The notes beneath the pieces were generated by a model, which was given only the letters and a program-made list of their open reading frames with translations, had not been told where the DNA came from and searched no databases. From Streptomyces iranensis (GTDB taxonomy: Bacteria > Actinomycetota > Actinomycetes > Streptomycetales > Streptomycetaceae): a DNA stretch of 64,000 bases. The translations under genes and the position numbers were made by a program. The stretch covers positions 248,001-312,000 of the forward strand of contig NZ_JAGGLR010000008.1 of NCBI RefSeq assembly GCF_017874715.1, given 5' to 3'. Position 1 is the first letter of the stretch. Every line of letters starts with the position of its first letter. Positions 24,181 through 31,692 of this stretch are shown here, piece after piece.

Positions 24181-24340
24181 TCACGCACCAACTCGGGATC
24201 ACATGGCATCAATTTCCCGAGGGGGATTCATAGAAGATGCGAAGGTCAAAGCTCGGGCGCCAAGGGAATCGACCCTCGGCCACAGCAGTTGAACGTATTG
24301 AACAGTTCTTTCCAAAACATTCATGAAGGAGAAGTGACCG

Positions 24341-24844
24341 ATGTACGACAAGGTGAAATGGCCTGAGCGGTATGACCCTAAATTGTCGGCTATCTACGCG
24401 CTCAACGACATCGATGTGAAGGCGCCGCCTGAGGTGGTATGGAAGCTGCTCGTCGACGCCGAGAACTGGTCGAGCTACTTTCCTGCCGAAGATCAGGTCA
24501 AAATTCTGAGTGGTGAGTCAGAACTGGCGCTCGGAACCAAGTACAGCCGAGTGACGGTTGGATTTCCCATGACTCTCAACGTGACGGAGTGCGAGCCCTT
24601 CACCAGGCTCGCGTGGGAGACGACAGTCGACGGCGACGAAACCGGTTCGAGCGCGTACCACGGCTGGGTCATCACGCCCACGGACAATGGTTGTCACGTG
24701 CTGACCGAGGAAACGCAGCAGGGCTCCTTCTTCATCGAGGAGCTCGGGCGCAAGAATCCCGGTGCGCTCTACCACTATCACCAGGACTGGGTCGAACGCC
24801 TCGCCCGTGCCGCAGAGGCGGAAGTGGCGAAGCCTGCGGCCTGA
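24341..24844 (+). CDS. SRPBCC (START-like) ligand-binding protein
   Basis: 167 residues with the SRPBCC pattern: NDIDVKAPPEVVWKLL, then WSSYFPAEDQVKIL, central beta strands and the C-terminal helix after TEETQQGSFFIEEL. It is a paralogue of the protein at 11338 (shared W.ITPT..GCH..TEET.QG). A GAAGGAG site precedes the ATG. It stands alone next to a dead transposase and the left end of the integrative element. By homology it belongs to the same pathway as the operon at 6.6-11.8 kb. Confidence 0.8.
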   Translation: MYDKVKWPERYDPKLSAIYALNDIDVKAPPEVVWKLLVDAENWSSYFPAEDQVKILSGESELALGTKYSRVTVGFPMTLNVTECEPFTRLAWETTVDGDETGSSAYHGWVITPTDNGCHVLTEETQQGSFFIEELGRKNPGALYHYHQDWVERLARAAEAEVAKPAA

Positions 24845-25035
24845 CCCGCACAAATGTATGGGCGTGGGCAAGGCCCCTTAACCTCGCGCTTTTCATGAAG
24901 CGGGCTGTCCGACAGGCGGGCATACAAGCAGAAAGTGCCTCTGACCAGTTAGAACAAGGATTGTCTAGGTCTACGACAAACGCACCAGCAGTGCCCGCTG
25001 CCGGGTAGTGCTCACCAGCGACACGATCGACGCAA

Positions 25036-25068
25036 CGGCCCGCATCGCCACAGAAGCGATGCGGGCCG
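25036..25068. terminator. Hairpin, probable original tRNA-Arg terminator
   Basis: A 13-bp perfect stem (CGGCCCGCATCGC with its complement) and a 7-base loop. It lies 36 bp beyond the left att copy, on the side to which the tRNA-Arg gene would read before integration. Most likely the tRNA terminator now separated from its gene. No T-run follows. Confidence 0.55.
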
Positions 25069-25103
25069 GTCGCACGGACGGGATTTCGTTTCCCATCTGC
25101 GTT

Positions 25104-25146
25104 GTGCCCCCGGCAGGATTCGAACCTGCGACACCCGCTTTAGGAG
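25104..25146. repeat. Left attachment site (att) of the integrative element
   Basis: 43 bp identical to 31452-31494. It equals the tRNA-Arg sequence from the anticodon loop to one base past the 3' end. Beyond it the sequence differs from the tRNA, so it is not a second tRNA gene. Confidence 0.85.
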
Positions 25147-25243
25147 TTCGTCACGCCTGGTGTGGTGATCAGTCTGACGACACCTAGCCCCAGCCCGCCC
25201 GGTGCGCGGACGAATCTCGCGATACGGCTATGTGCACCCCTGT

Positions 25244-25266
25244 TGCCGTCAACGACTGCCGTCAGG
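25244..25266. promoter_or_regulatory. Candidate integrase arm-type sites, left end
   Basis: TGCCGTCAAC at 25244 and TGCCGTCAGG at 25257 are 13 bp apart. The same pair with the same spacing occurs beside the other att site at 31382 and 31395. This is what arm-type binding sites of a tyrosine recombinase look like. Confidence 0.55.
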
Positions 25267-25334
25267 CCACCGTCTCAGCGGGCAACAGCCCAGCCCAGCT
25301 CAAACGGCTTGATCACGGCCTTCTGCGACACGCT

Positions 25335-25958
25335 TTAAGCACCTTCCTGGAGCATCCGGGCAGTCAGCTCGGCGGGGGCCTTGTGCGGTGAGCCGGAGTC
25401 GTAGGGCGGCTGGGGATCGTACTGGAGCATCAGCTGCACGGTTTGCGCGGTGGCGTCCCCGGCGATCTGCCCGGCCAGGGCCAGGCCCATGTCGATCCCG
25501 GCCGAGACGCCCGCTGCGGTGACGTACTTGCCGTCGAACACATAGCGCTCGTCCACGGCCTCCACCCCCAGGGCCCGGAGGCCGTCCATGGTGGTCCAGT
25601 GGGTGGTCGCACGGCGGCCGGTGAGCAGTCCGGCCGAGCCGAGGATCAGCGAACCAGTGCACACCGACGTGGTCCAGGTCGTGGTGGCGTCCACGGCCCG
25701 CAGCCAGGCGAGCACCTCCGGGTTCTTCTGCTGCTCGTCCGGGAAGGGGCCGCCGGGCACCAGCACGACGTCCGGCCGTGCGACTTCTTCCAGCGTGGCC
25801 TCGGCCACCAGGTGGAGGCTGCCGCTGTCGTTGCGCACCGGGCCACGGCGTTCGGCCACAAACACCGGCTGAGCCCCTGGCAGTCCGGCCAGGGTGTCGT
25901 ACGGACCGACGGCGTCGAGGGCGGTGAAGTGTTCGTAGAGCAGGATCGCGATCTGCAC
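25335..25958 (-). CDS. DJ-1/PfpI family protein (isocyanide hydratase-like)
   Basis: 207 residues of the class I glutamine-amidotransferase-like fold. LVPGGPFPDE and the nucleophile elbow TSVCTGSLILG (Cys about 100) are clear, and HWTTMDGL supplies the usual following element. Relatives include isocyanide hydratase and proteins paired with AraC-type regulators. It lies 35 bp downstream of the GATase1-AraC gene on the same strand, which probably controls it. Both are cargo of the integrative element. Confidence 0.85.
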   Translation of the reverse strand: MQIAILLYEHFTALDAVGPYDTLAGLPGAQPVFVAERRGPVRNDSGSLHLVAEATLEEVARPDVVLVPGGPFPDEQQKNPEVLAWLRAVDATTTWTTSVCTGSLILGSAGLLTGRRATTHWTTMDGLRALGVEAVDERYVFDGKYVTAAGVSAGIDMGLALAGQIAGDATAQTVQLMLQYDPQPPYDSGSPHKAPAELTARMLQEGA

Positions 25959-25993
25959 GATGGTGCCTCTCGGTAAGGGGCTATGACGTGTAC

Positions 25994-26950
25994 TCAGGGA
26001 TGGAACCGACGCCGGTACTCGGCGGGTGCCGTGCCCAGGTCGCGGACGAAGGCGCGGCGCATGGCCTCCGGTGTGCCGTAGCCGCAGGCGCGCGAGACCT
26101 CCTCAATCCCGTATCCGGTGTCCTCCAGCAGCCGCCGCGCCACTTCGAGCCGCACCTGGTCCACGTACCGGCCAGGTGAGGTGCCGATCTCCTCCCGGAA
26201 CGCGCGGGCGAAGTGGCGGGGCGAGAGGTTCGCCCGCTCAGCCAGGGCGCTGACGGACAGATCCGCATCGGGGTGTTCGGCGATGTACTGCTGGATGTCG
26301 CGCAGCGGACGGCGCTGTGCGCTCTGCGCCGCGAGCTGGACGCTGAACTGCCGCTGATTGCCGGGGCGGCGGAGGAAGACGACCAGGAAGCGGGCGACGG
26401 TGAGCGCCACATCACGGCCGAGGTCCTCCTCCACGAGGGCGAGCGCGAGGTCGATGCCACTGGTGACCCCGGCGGAGGTGGACACCGGGCCGTCGCGGAT
26501 GTAAATAGGGCCCGGATCCACCTCCACGGCCGGGAACCGCTCGGCCAGCCCCTCCCACAGCGCCCAGTGGGTCGTCACCCGGCGTCCGTCCAGCAGCCCG
26601 GCCGCGGCCAGCGCATAGGCCCCGGTGCACACCGACACCAGACGCCGCGCCGCCTGGGCGTTCTCCCGCAGCCACGCCACCACCCCCGGATCTATCGCCC
26701 GGGTGCCCTCACCGCCCGGCACGATCAGGGTGTGCGGAGCGGACGCGTCAGACAGCGCGAGGTCCGGCGTGACCGACAACCCGCTGGAGGTGCGCACCGG
26801 TGAGCCGTCCAGGCTGCCGGTCCTGATGTCGTACGCGCCGGGGACCGCACCGGCCGCACCGGCGAAGACCTCCAGCGGCCCGGTGAAGTCCAGGCTCAGT
26901 ACGCCGTCGAAAAGGACGATGAGCACGGTGCGCCGTTCCATGGTGTCCAT
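25994..26950 (-). CDS. AraC-family regulator with DJ-1/PfpI sensor domain
   Basis: About 319 residues: an N-terminal DJ-1/PfpI domain (about 5-175, VPGGEG and VSVCTGAYALA with Cys) and a C-terminal AraC domain with two HTH motifs (about 215-315; NLSPRHFARAFREEIGTSPGRYV and RACGYGTPEAMRRAF). This is the GATase1-AraC architecture. I take the ATG at 26950; the open frame upstream is the antisense of an integrase fragment. Likely senses a small nitrogen compound and controls the PfpI gene next to it. Confidence 0.87.
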   Translation of the reverse strand: MDTMERRTVLIVLFDGVLSLDFTGPLEVFAGAAGAVPGAYDIRTGSLDGSPVRTSSGLSVTPDLALSDASAPHTLIVPGGEGTRAIDPGVVAWLRENAQAARRLVSVCTGAYALAAAGLLDGRRVTTHWALWEGLAERFPAVEVDPGPIYIRDGPVSTSAGVTSGIDLALALVEEDLGRDVALTVARFLVVFLRRPGNQRQFSVQLAAQSAQRRPLRDIQQYIAEHPDADLSVSALAERANLSPRHFARAFREEIGTSPGRYVDQVRLEVARRLLEDTGYGIEEVSRACGYGTPEAMRRAFVRDLGTAPAEYRRRFHP

Positions 26951-27069
26951 GCTGGCCGCCGAGAAGGACGGCAGCAATGACGTGCCTCCCACCTTTTCTG
27001 CCATCCGCTGGGCGCGTGATGCCACGGCACGGGGGCGCACAGGAGGTGGCGTCGGCGCTCGCGCTCTCG

Positions 27070-27329
27070 CAGCGCGGTCGCGCTTGGGCTCCGTCGTAGG
27101 GAAATCCTGGGCTTGCACTGGCGCGACGTGGACCTACCGGCGCACTCTGACCGTGCGGACCTAGCTCCAGCGCGGCGGCAGGGAGCTGTACGAGGACAGC
27201 ACCAAGAACCGGCGCGCGAGGACGATCCCATCCCGCTGTTGTGCGTCACCCCGCCTCGGTGGCAACCCTTCGGCAGGCCACGCGGCGGACCGCTGTCGGG
27301 ACGGACTGGGAGGGCGAAAGCCTCAGTAG
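27070..27329 (+). pseudogene. Internal fragment of an AICE integrase
   Basis: This stretch is clearly similar to 30835-31080 of the intact integrase (for example LHWRDVDL, then LQRGG.ELYEDSTKNRRAR). Frameshifts and stops interrupt it and both ends are missing. It derives from a second, related integrative element. It joins directly to the tra fragment that follows. Confidence 0.8.
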
Positions 27330-27798
27330 CGCATCCCGGACGAAGAAGCTCGCCGCGCTCGCCGCCGAGAACGCGCGGCTGGTGGAGGACCTGGTGAAGA
27401 AGGGCCGCAACGTCGGCATCCTGGTGATCATCGCGACGCAGAAGGCGACCGGGGACGCCATCCCCACCTTCATCCGGGACGTGTGCCCGGTGGGCCTGTC
27501 CTTCGCCCAGAAGACCGCTGAAGCAGCCGTGGTCGCGCTGGGGGAAGACATCCGCAACTGGCCAGACTCCAGCCCGACAGCGCTCCAGGACCCTGCCTAC
27601 CTCGGCGTGGCTGCCATGGCTCATCAGGGTCGCCCCGGCTTCGCCCGCATCCGCACGCCCTACGTCGCCGACGCCGACGCGGCCCGCATCGCCACCGACA
27701 CCGCCCACCTGACCCGCGACCCCGCCGAACTCCTGGAACAACTGGCGGCCTCCGCGATGCGGGTGGACGACCCGCTCACCAAGCGGGAAGCGGCCTGA
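27330..27798 (+). pseudogene. C-terminal fragment of FtsK-like transfer protein Tra
   Basis: About 155 codons read the C-terminal half of a FtsK/SpoIIIE-type DNA translocase used by AICEs for transfer: ENARLVEDLVKKGRNVGI then IIATQKATGDAIPT and the SFAQKTAEAAVVALGED block. Walker A and the first half are absent. The open frame begins in the integrase fragment and crosses into this sequence, which shows the junction. Probably non-functional. Confidence 0.82.
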
Positions 27799-27846
27799 CC
27801 CGTCCCGGCCCGCTCGTCACGACACCTGGAAGGAGGTGAACCCCAC

Positions 27847-28530
27847 ATGTCTGAAGATCGGATCACTCAACGCACGGTGACCGTGATCATGGGCATCATC
27901 GCGGCCCTGGCCTTCGTCTTCTCCTTCGGCAACGTCTGGGCCCTGGCCCTGCGCCTCGGCGTCCCCGGCCCCATCGCCCCGTTGATCGCCCCGATGGTGG
28001 ACCTGTCCGTCGTCGGCCTCCTGGTCGCCCTGCGCTACCTGTCCCTGCGCGGCGTCCCGGCCGAGCAGATCAAGGGCGCCACTCGGCTGATGCACGTGTC
28101 CGGGCTGCTGACCCTGGCCCTCAACATCGCCGAACCCATCGTCGCCGGGCACTACGGCCGGGCCGCCGTGGACGCGGTCGCCCCGCTCCTCCTCCTGGGC
28201 TGGGGAGCCGTCGGCCCCCAACTCCTGCGCCACTTCCACACCATCGCCCACACCACCCAAACCCCGGCACCAGCCCCGGCCCCGGCCGCGCCTGACACTC
28301 CGGCGTCTGCGCCGGAGCCTGCCCCGACCGCCGAGCCGGTCTCGCCACCGGTCGCGCTGAAGCCGGAGACTTCCCCAGCGGTCACGGTGCCCGTGCCGCT
28401 GCTGAACGCGGCCCGCACCATCGCCGACACCTACCGGGCCGAACACGGCCAACCCATCACCCCGGCTCAGCTCCGGACCCGCCTCGGCGTCGCACTGCCG
28501 CTGGCCACCGCCGCACACGCCCAGCTCTGA
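27847..28530 (+). CDS. DUF2637 membrane protein (Spd-like) of the AICE
   Basis: 227 residues. Four hydrophobic segments (about 9-30, 38-62, 80-100, 110-125) belong to the DUF2637 domain common in Streptomyces integrative plasmids, where such genes lie between tra and rep and assist spread. A Pro/Ala-rich linker (140-185) follows and then a short helical end. AAGGAGG precedes the ATG. A role in intramycelial transfer is inferred from the position. Confidence 0.8.
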   Translation: MSEDRITQRTVTVIMGIIAALAFVFSFGNVWALALRLGVPGPIAPLIAPMVDLSVVGLLVALRYLSLRGVPAEQIKGATRLMHVSGLLTLALNIAEPIVAGHYGRAAVDAVAPLLLLGWGAVGPQLLRHFHTIAHTTQTPAPAPAPAAPDTPASAPEPAPTAEPVSPPVALKPETSPAVTVPVPLLNAARTIADTYRAEHGQPITPAQLRTRLGVALPLATAAHAQL

Positions 28531-28663
28531 CCCCGTGCCGGCCGTCCCGGCAACCCAGAAACCCCCCGCCCCAACCGGGCTCGATTCGCCATGCCCCGAG
28601 CAGCACCCGCGCCCCTGGCCGAGTGCTGCCTGGGGTCCTCTTCCTCGAAAGGATGCGTCACCC

Positions 28664-30038
28664 GTGAAAGCCCCTCTGGACCTGCGCCACGTGGCGAGCC
28701 TGGCCCTGCGGGACCTCATCCACCTCGCCCACCTCCCCGACTTCGACCGCGTCCAAGACCAGATCAACCGAATCCGCGGCTGCACCCGACCGATTCAGCT
28801 CGTCGGCTCCACCGAAACCCGCGACACAGCAACGGACACCATCGTCCGCTCGTACAGCACCGCCGACGAACCCACCGGGCGGCTGCTGACCGCCTGCGGC
28901 AACCGCCGCTCCTCGCGCTGTCCGTCCTGCTCCCGCCTCTATGCCGCCGACACCTACCACCTGATCCGGGCCGGACTCTCCGGCGGCAAGAGCGTGCCGG
29001 AGACCGTGCGCACACACCCCCGCCTCTTCGTCACCCTCACCGCTCCGTCGTTCGGCCCGGTCCACAACCGCCGCACCACCGACGCGGGCAAGAACCTGCC
29101 CTGCCGCTGCGGCACCCGCCACCCCGTCGACGACCCCGCCTTGGGCACCCCGCTCTCCCCGGCCACCTACGACTACACCGGCGCCGTGCTCTGGAACGCC
29201 CACGCTGCGCGTCTCCTTCGCCAAGGTCGCCGAGTACCAGCGGCGCGGCCTGGTCCACTTCCACGCCGTGATCCGCCTCGACGGCCCCGAAGGCAGCAAC
29301 GAGCCCCCGCCCCAGTGGGCCACCGCCGATGCCCTCACCCACGCGGTCACCGAGGCGGCCGAACGCGCCGTGCTCACCGTGGACTCCGACGCCATCGGCG
29401 AACGCCGACTCACCTGGGGCGATCAGCTCGACATCCGCGAGATCGTGGCTCTGGGCGATGGCGAACTGACCGATCAGAAGGTCGCCGCCTACGTGGCCAA
29501 GTACGCCACCAAGAGTGCCGAGGACTCCGGCACCGTGGATCGCTCCCTGCGCTGCCTCCACTGCGCCGGACGCGGCTACCAGCGTGGTCCCGATGGCTTC
29601 CGGGATCTGTGCGACGAGTGCGAGGGCACCGGACAGTCCGAACCCATCGCGGACCTGCCCGTGCACAGCCACGTCCGCCAGATGATCCGCACCGCCTGGA
29701 ACCTCGGCCACCTCCCCGAGTTCGCCGAACTCAAGCTCTGGAAGTGGGCCCACATGCTCGGCTTCCGAGGCCACTTCTCCAGCAAATCCCGCCGCTACTC
29801 CACCACCCTCGGCGCACTCCGCGACATCCGCCGCACCTGGCGCACCGAGCAAGCACGCACCACAGACAACCGGCCCGAGCTGGACGAGGAAACCACCCTC
29901 GTCCTCTCCCACTGGCAATACATGGCCTCCGGCTACAGCCCCGGCGAAGAACTCCTCGCCTCCCAGGTACGCCACCACATCGCCCAAGCACGCGACCACG
30001 CCAACCGCCGCAAGACGGAAGGAGACCCCTGGTTGTGA
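28664..30038 (+). pseudogene. Replication initiator (RepSA-like) with frameshifting deletion
   Basis: The GTG at 28664 begins a pSAM2-RepSA-like initiator: CGNRRSSRCPSCSRLYAADT (zinc-finger-like) and RLFVTLTAPSFGPVH. The frame is right up to GAVLWNAHA (about 29207). The sequence then jumps to RVSFAKVAEYQRRGLVHFH in another frame. In relatives some 25-30 residues separate these blocks, so a small out-of-frame deletion is likely. The second half (29268-30038) contains KYATKSAED, a CxxC-type zinc region (CLHCAGRG, CDECEG) and a normal end. The initiator is probably inactive. Confidence 0.82.
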
Positions 30039-30235
30039 GCGCGGGCCTGCCAACGACACACGTAGCCCTCACAGTCCCCGAGGTCATGACCGCTCTGCGC
30101 TTGAGCCGGAGCAAGACCTACGACCTCATACGAACCCACCAGTTGCCCAGCTTCACCGTCGGGCGTGCGCGGCGTGTGTCGCCGGACAGTCTGCGCGCCT
30201 TCATTCAGGAACAGATCGAGGAGAACGCGGCCTGA
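30035..30235 (+). CDS. Excisionase (helix-turn-helix, Xis-like)
   Basis: 66 residues with the MerR/Xis-like winged helix typical of AICE excisionases: TVPEVMTALRLSRSKTYDLI then GRARRVSPDSLRAFI. It starts in the rep stop (GTGA) and its own stop overlaps the integrase ATG (TGATG). It directs excision with Int. Confidence 0.85.
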   Translation: MSAGLPTTHVALTVPEVMTALRLSRSKTYDLIRTHQLPSFTVGRARRVSPDSLRAFIQEQIEENAA

Positions 30236-31377
30236 TGGCATCCCGGAAGAGGAACCCCAACGGTGCTGGAAGCATCTGGCAGCGCAAGGACGGCCGCTAC
30301 GAAGCCCGCGTGTACGTCCCGCAGCCTGAAGGCACCCGCAAGCGCAAGACGGTCTATGGCGCCACATGGGAAGAGTGCGACGAGAAGCGTCAGGAGCTCG
30401 TCCGGCGCGAGCGCCAGGGAATCCCGACGCCTTCCCGGTCCGCGAAGCTCTCCGAGTGGCTGCCGTACTGGCTGGAGGAGTACATCAAGCCGCCTCAGCG
30501 CAAGCGCACCACGTACGACAAGTATGAGATGCACGTGCGCCTTTACCTCGTCCCACAGCTGGGCACGCGTCGGCTGGAGTCGCTCAGCACCGCGAACGTA
30601 CGACGGATGATCGCCGCTGTCACGGCGCAAGCCTCGGCCGCGACCGCGAAGGAATCGCACCGCGTGCTCAGGTCAGCTTTGACGGCGGCCTGCCGTGAGG
30701 AACTGATCAGCCGCAACGTCGCGCAGCTGGTCCCCGCGCCGCGTGTCGAGTCTCGGGAGCTGCGGCCGTGGACGCTGGACGAGACCAGGACGTTCCTGGA
30801 GGCCGCGCGTTCGGATCCCCTGTACGCGGCGTTCGTTCTCGCGGTCGCGCTCGGGCTTCGCCGTGGGGAAATCCTGGGCCTGCACTGGCGAGACGTCGAC
30901 CTCGATCGGCGCACGCTGACCGTGCGGTCTCAGCTCCAGCGAGGGGGCAAGGAACTGTACGAGGACACCACCAAGAACCGTCGGGCGAGGACGATCCCCA
31001 TCCCGCTGATGTGCGTCGCCCCGCTCCGCTGGCAGCGCTTTCGGCAGGCCGCGCAGCGGGCCGCTGCCGGGGCGGACTGGAAGGCCAGCGACTACGTGTT
31101 CACCACGCGCAGGGGTAGCCCCATAGAGCCTCGAAACCTGTACCGGTCCTTCGGCCGCATCGCCGAGGCCGCCGGACTGTCACGAATGCGTCTGCACGAC
31201 ACCCGGCACCTTTGCGCCTCGCTGCTCTTCGCGGCCGGGATCGCCCCGCGCGTCGTGATGGAGATCCTGGGGCACTCGCAGATCGCGGTCACGATGAACG
31301 TCTATACGCATGTGAACGACGACAGCCGTCGTGAGGCGATGGGCCACATGGACCGGCTGCTCCGGCCCCGTAGGTAG
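30235..31377 (+). CDS. int: Tyrosine site-specific integrase
   Basis: 380 residues. An AP2-like arm-binding N-terminus (about 1-60), a SAM-like core-binding domain (about 70-170) and the catalytic domain with all key residues: Arg about 210 (ALGLRRGE), Lys about 247, His321-x-x-Arg324 (HDTRH), His about 347 (LGHSQ) and Tyr about 357. It lies 75 bp from the tRNA-Arg 3' end, the usual place for AICE integrases. It appears intact. It should catalyse recombination between the two 43-bp repeats. Confidence 0.95.
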   Translation: MASRKRNPNGAGSIWQRKDGRYEARVYVPQPEGTRKRKTVYGATWEECDEKRQELVRRERQGIPTPSRSAKLSEWLPYWLEEYIKPPQRKRTTYDKYEMHVRLYLVPQLGTRRLESLSTANVRRMIAAVTAQASAATAKESHRVLRSALTAACREELISRNVAQLVPAPRVESRELRPWTLDETRTFLEAARSDPLYAAFVLAVALGLRRGEILGLHWRDVDLDRRTLTVRSQLQRGGKELYEDTTKNRRARTIPIPLMCVAPLRWQRFRQAAQRAAAGADWKASDYVFTTRRGSPIEPRNLYRSFGRIAEAAGLSRMRLHDTRHLCASLLFAAGIAPRVVMEILGHSQIAVTMNVYTHVNDDSRREAMGHMDRLLRPRR

Positions 31378-31381
31378 GAAC

Positions 31382-31404
31382 TGCCGTCAACCTCTGCCGT
31401 CAAC
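31382..31404. promoter_or_regulatory. Candidate integrase arm-type sites, right end
   Basis: Two TGCCGTCAAC copies at 31382 and 31395, spaced 13 bp as at the left end, between the integrase stop and the att repeat. Confidence 0.55.
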
Positions 31405-31434
31405 GCCCCCACGATCCAAGATCGTGGGGGCGTT
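31402..31434. terminator. Rho-independent terminator after int
   Basis: A 15-bp perfect stem (AACGCCCCCACGATC and complement) around a 3-base loop, followed by TT. It lies 24 bp after the int stop and can also stop transcription from the tRNA side. Confidence 0.8.
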
Positions 31435-31451
31435 TGGCCTGGTCAGGCATG

Positions 31452-31494
31452 GTGCCCCCGGCAGGATTCGAACCTGCGACACCCGCTTTAGGAG
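31452..31494. repeat. Right attachment site inside tRNA-Arg
   Basis: 43 bp identical to the left att site. It covers the anticodon loop, variable loop, T-arm and acceptor 3' strand of the tRNA. Confidence 0.85.
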
Positions 31495-31525
31495 AGCGGT
31501 GCTCTATCCCCTGAGCTACGGAGGC
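31453..31525 (-). tRNA. tRNA-Arg, anticodon CCT
   Basis: 73 nt that fold as a full cloverleaf. The acceptor stem GCCTCCG pairs with CGGGGGC (one G-U), the D-arm contains GCTC/GAGC, the anticodon stem CCGCT/AGCGG has the loop CTCCTAA (anticodon CCT, codon AGG), and the T-arm is GCAGG-TTCGAAT-CCTGC. CCA is not encoded. The 3' half is also the att site of the integrative element, which restores the gene. Confidence 0.95.
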
Positions 31526-31692
31526 CCGGCGTCAGGGCGGCATGGTGGTGCCGCCGCGGCGCGCCGTCACAGTGTAGCGGGTCGGGTGCGTGGTGCGTTC
31601 GGGTGCTCCGGGGTGGCGGGGGCTCGGGGCTGGGGTTCGGTTTGAGGAGGTCCCAGGGGGTCGATGTGGCCCCCTCGGAGCCGTCGGGTGGA

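Larger units (their letters stand above)
25104..31494. mobile_element. Degraded AICE-type integrative element in tRNA-Arg(CCT)
   Basis: A 43-bp direct repeat (25104-25146 and 31452-31494) bounds a 6.35-kb segment. The right copy is the 3' half of an intact tRNA-Arg gene. Inside, in the pSAM2-like order, are tra remnant, DUF2637 (Spd-like), rep, xis and int reading toward the tRNA. int and xis are intact; rep has a frameshifting deletion and tra is truncated. Two DJ-1/PfpI-related genes and a stray integrase fragment occupy the left half. It may still excise but not replicate or transfer on its own. Confidence 0.85.

Noticed and set aside
25104..25176. A second tRNA-Arg gene at the left att copy
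   Set aside because: Only the 3' half (43 bp) is present. The 5' half is unrelated sequence, so it cannot fold. It is the att duplication.
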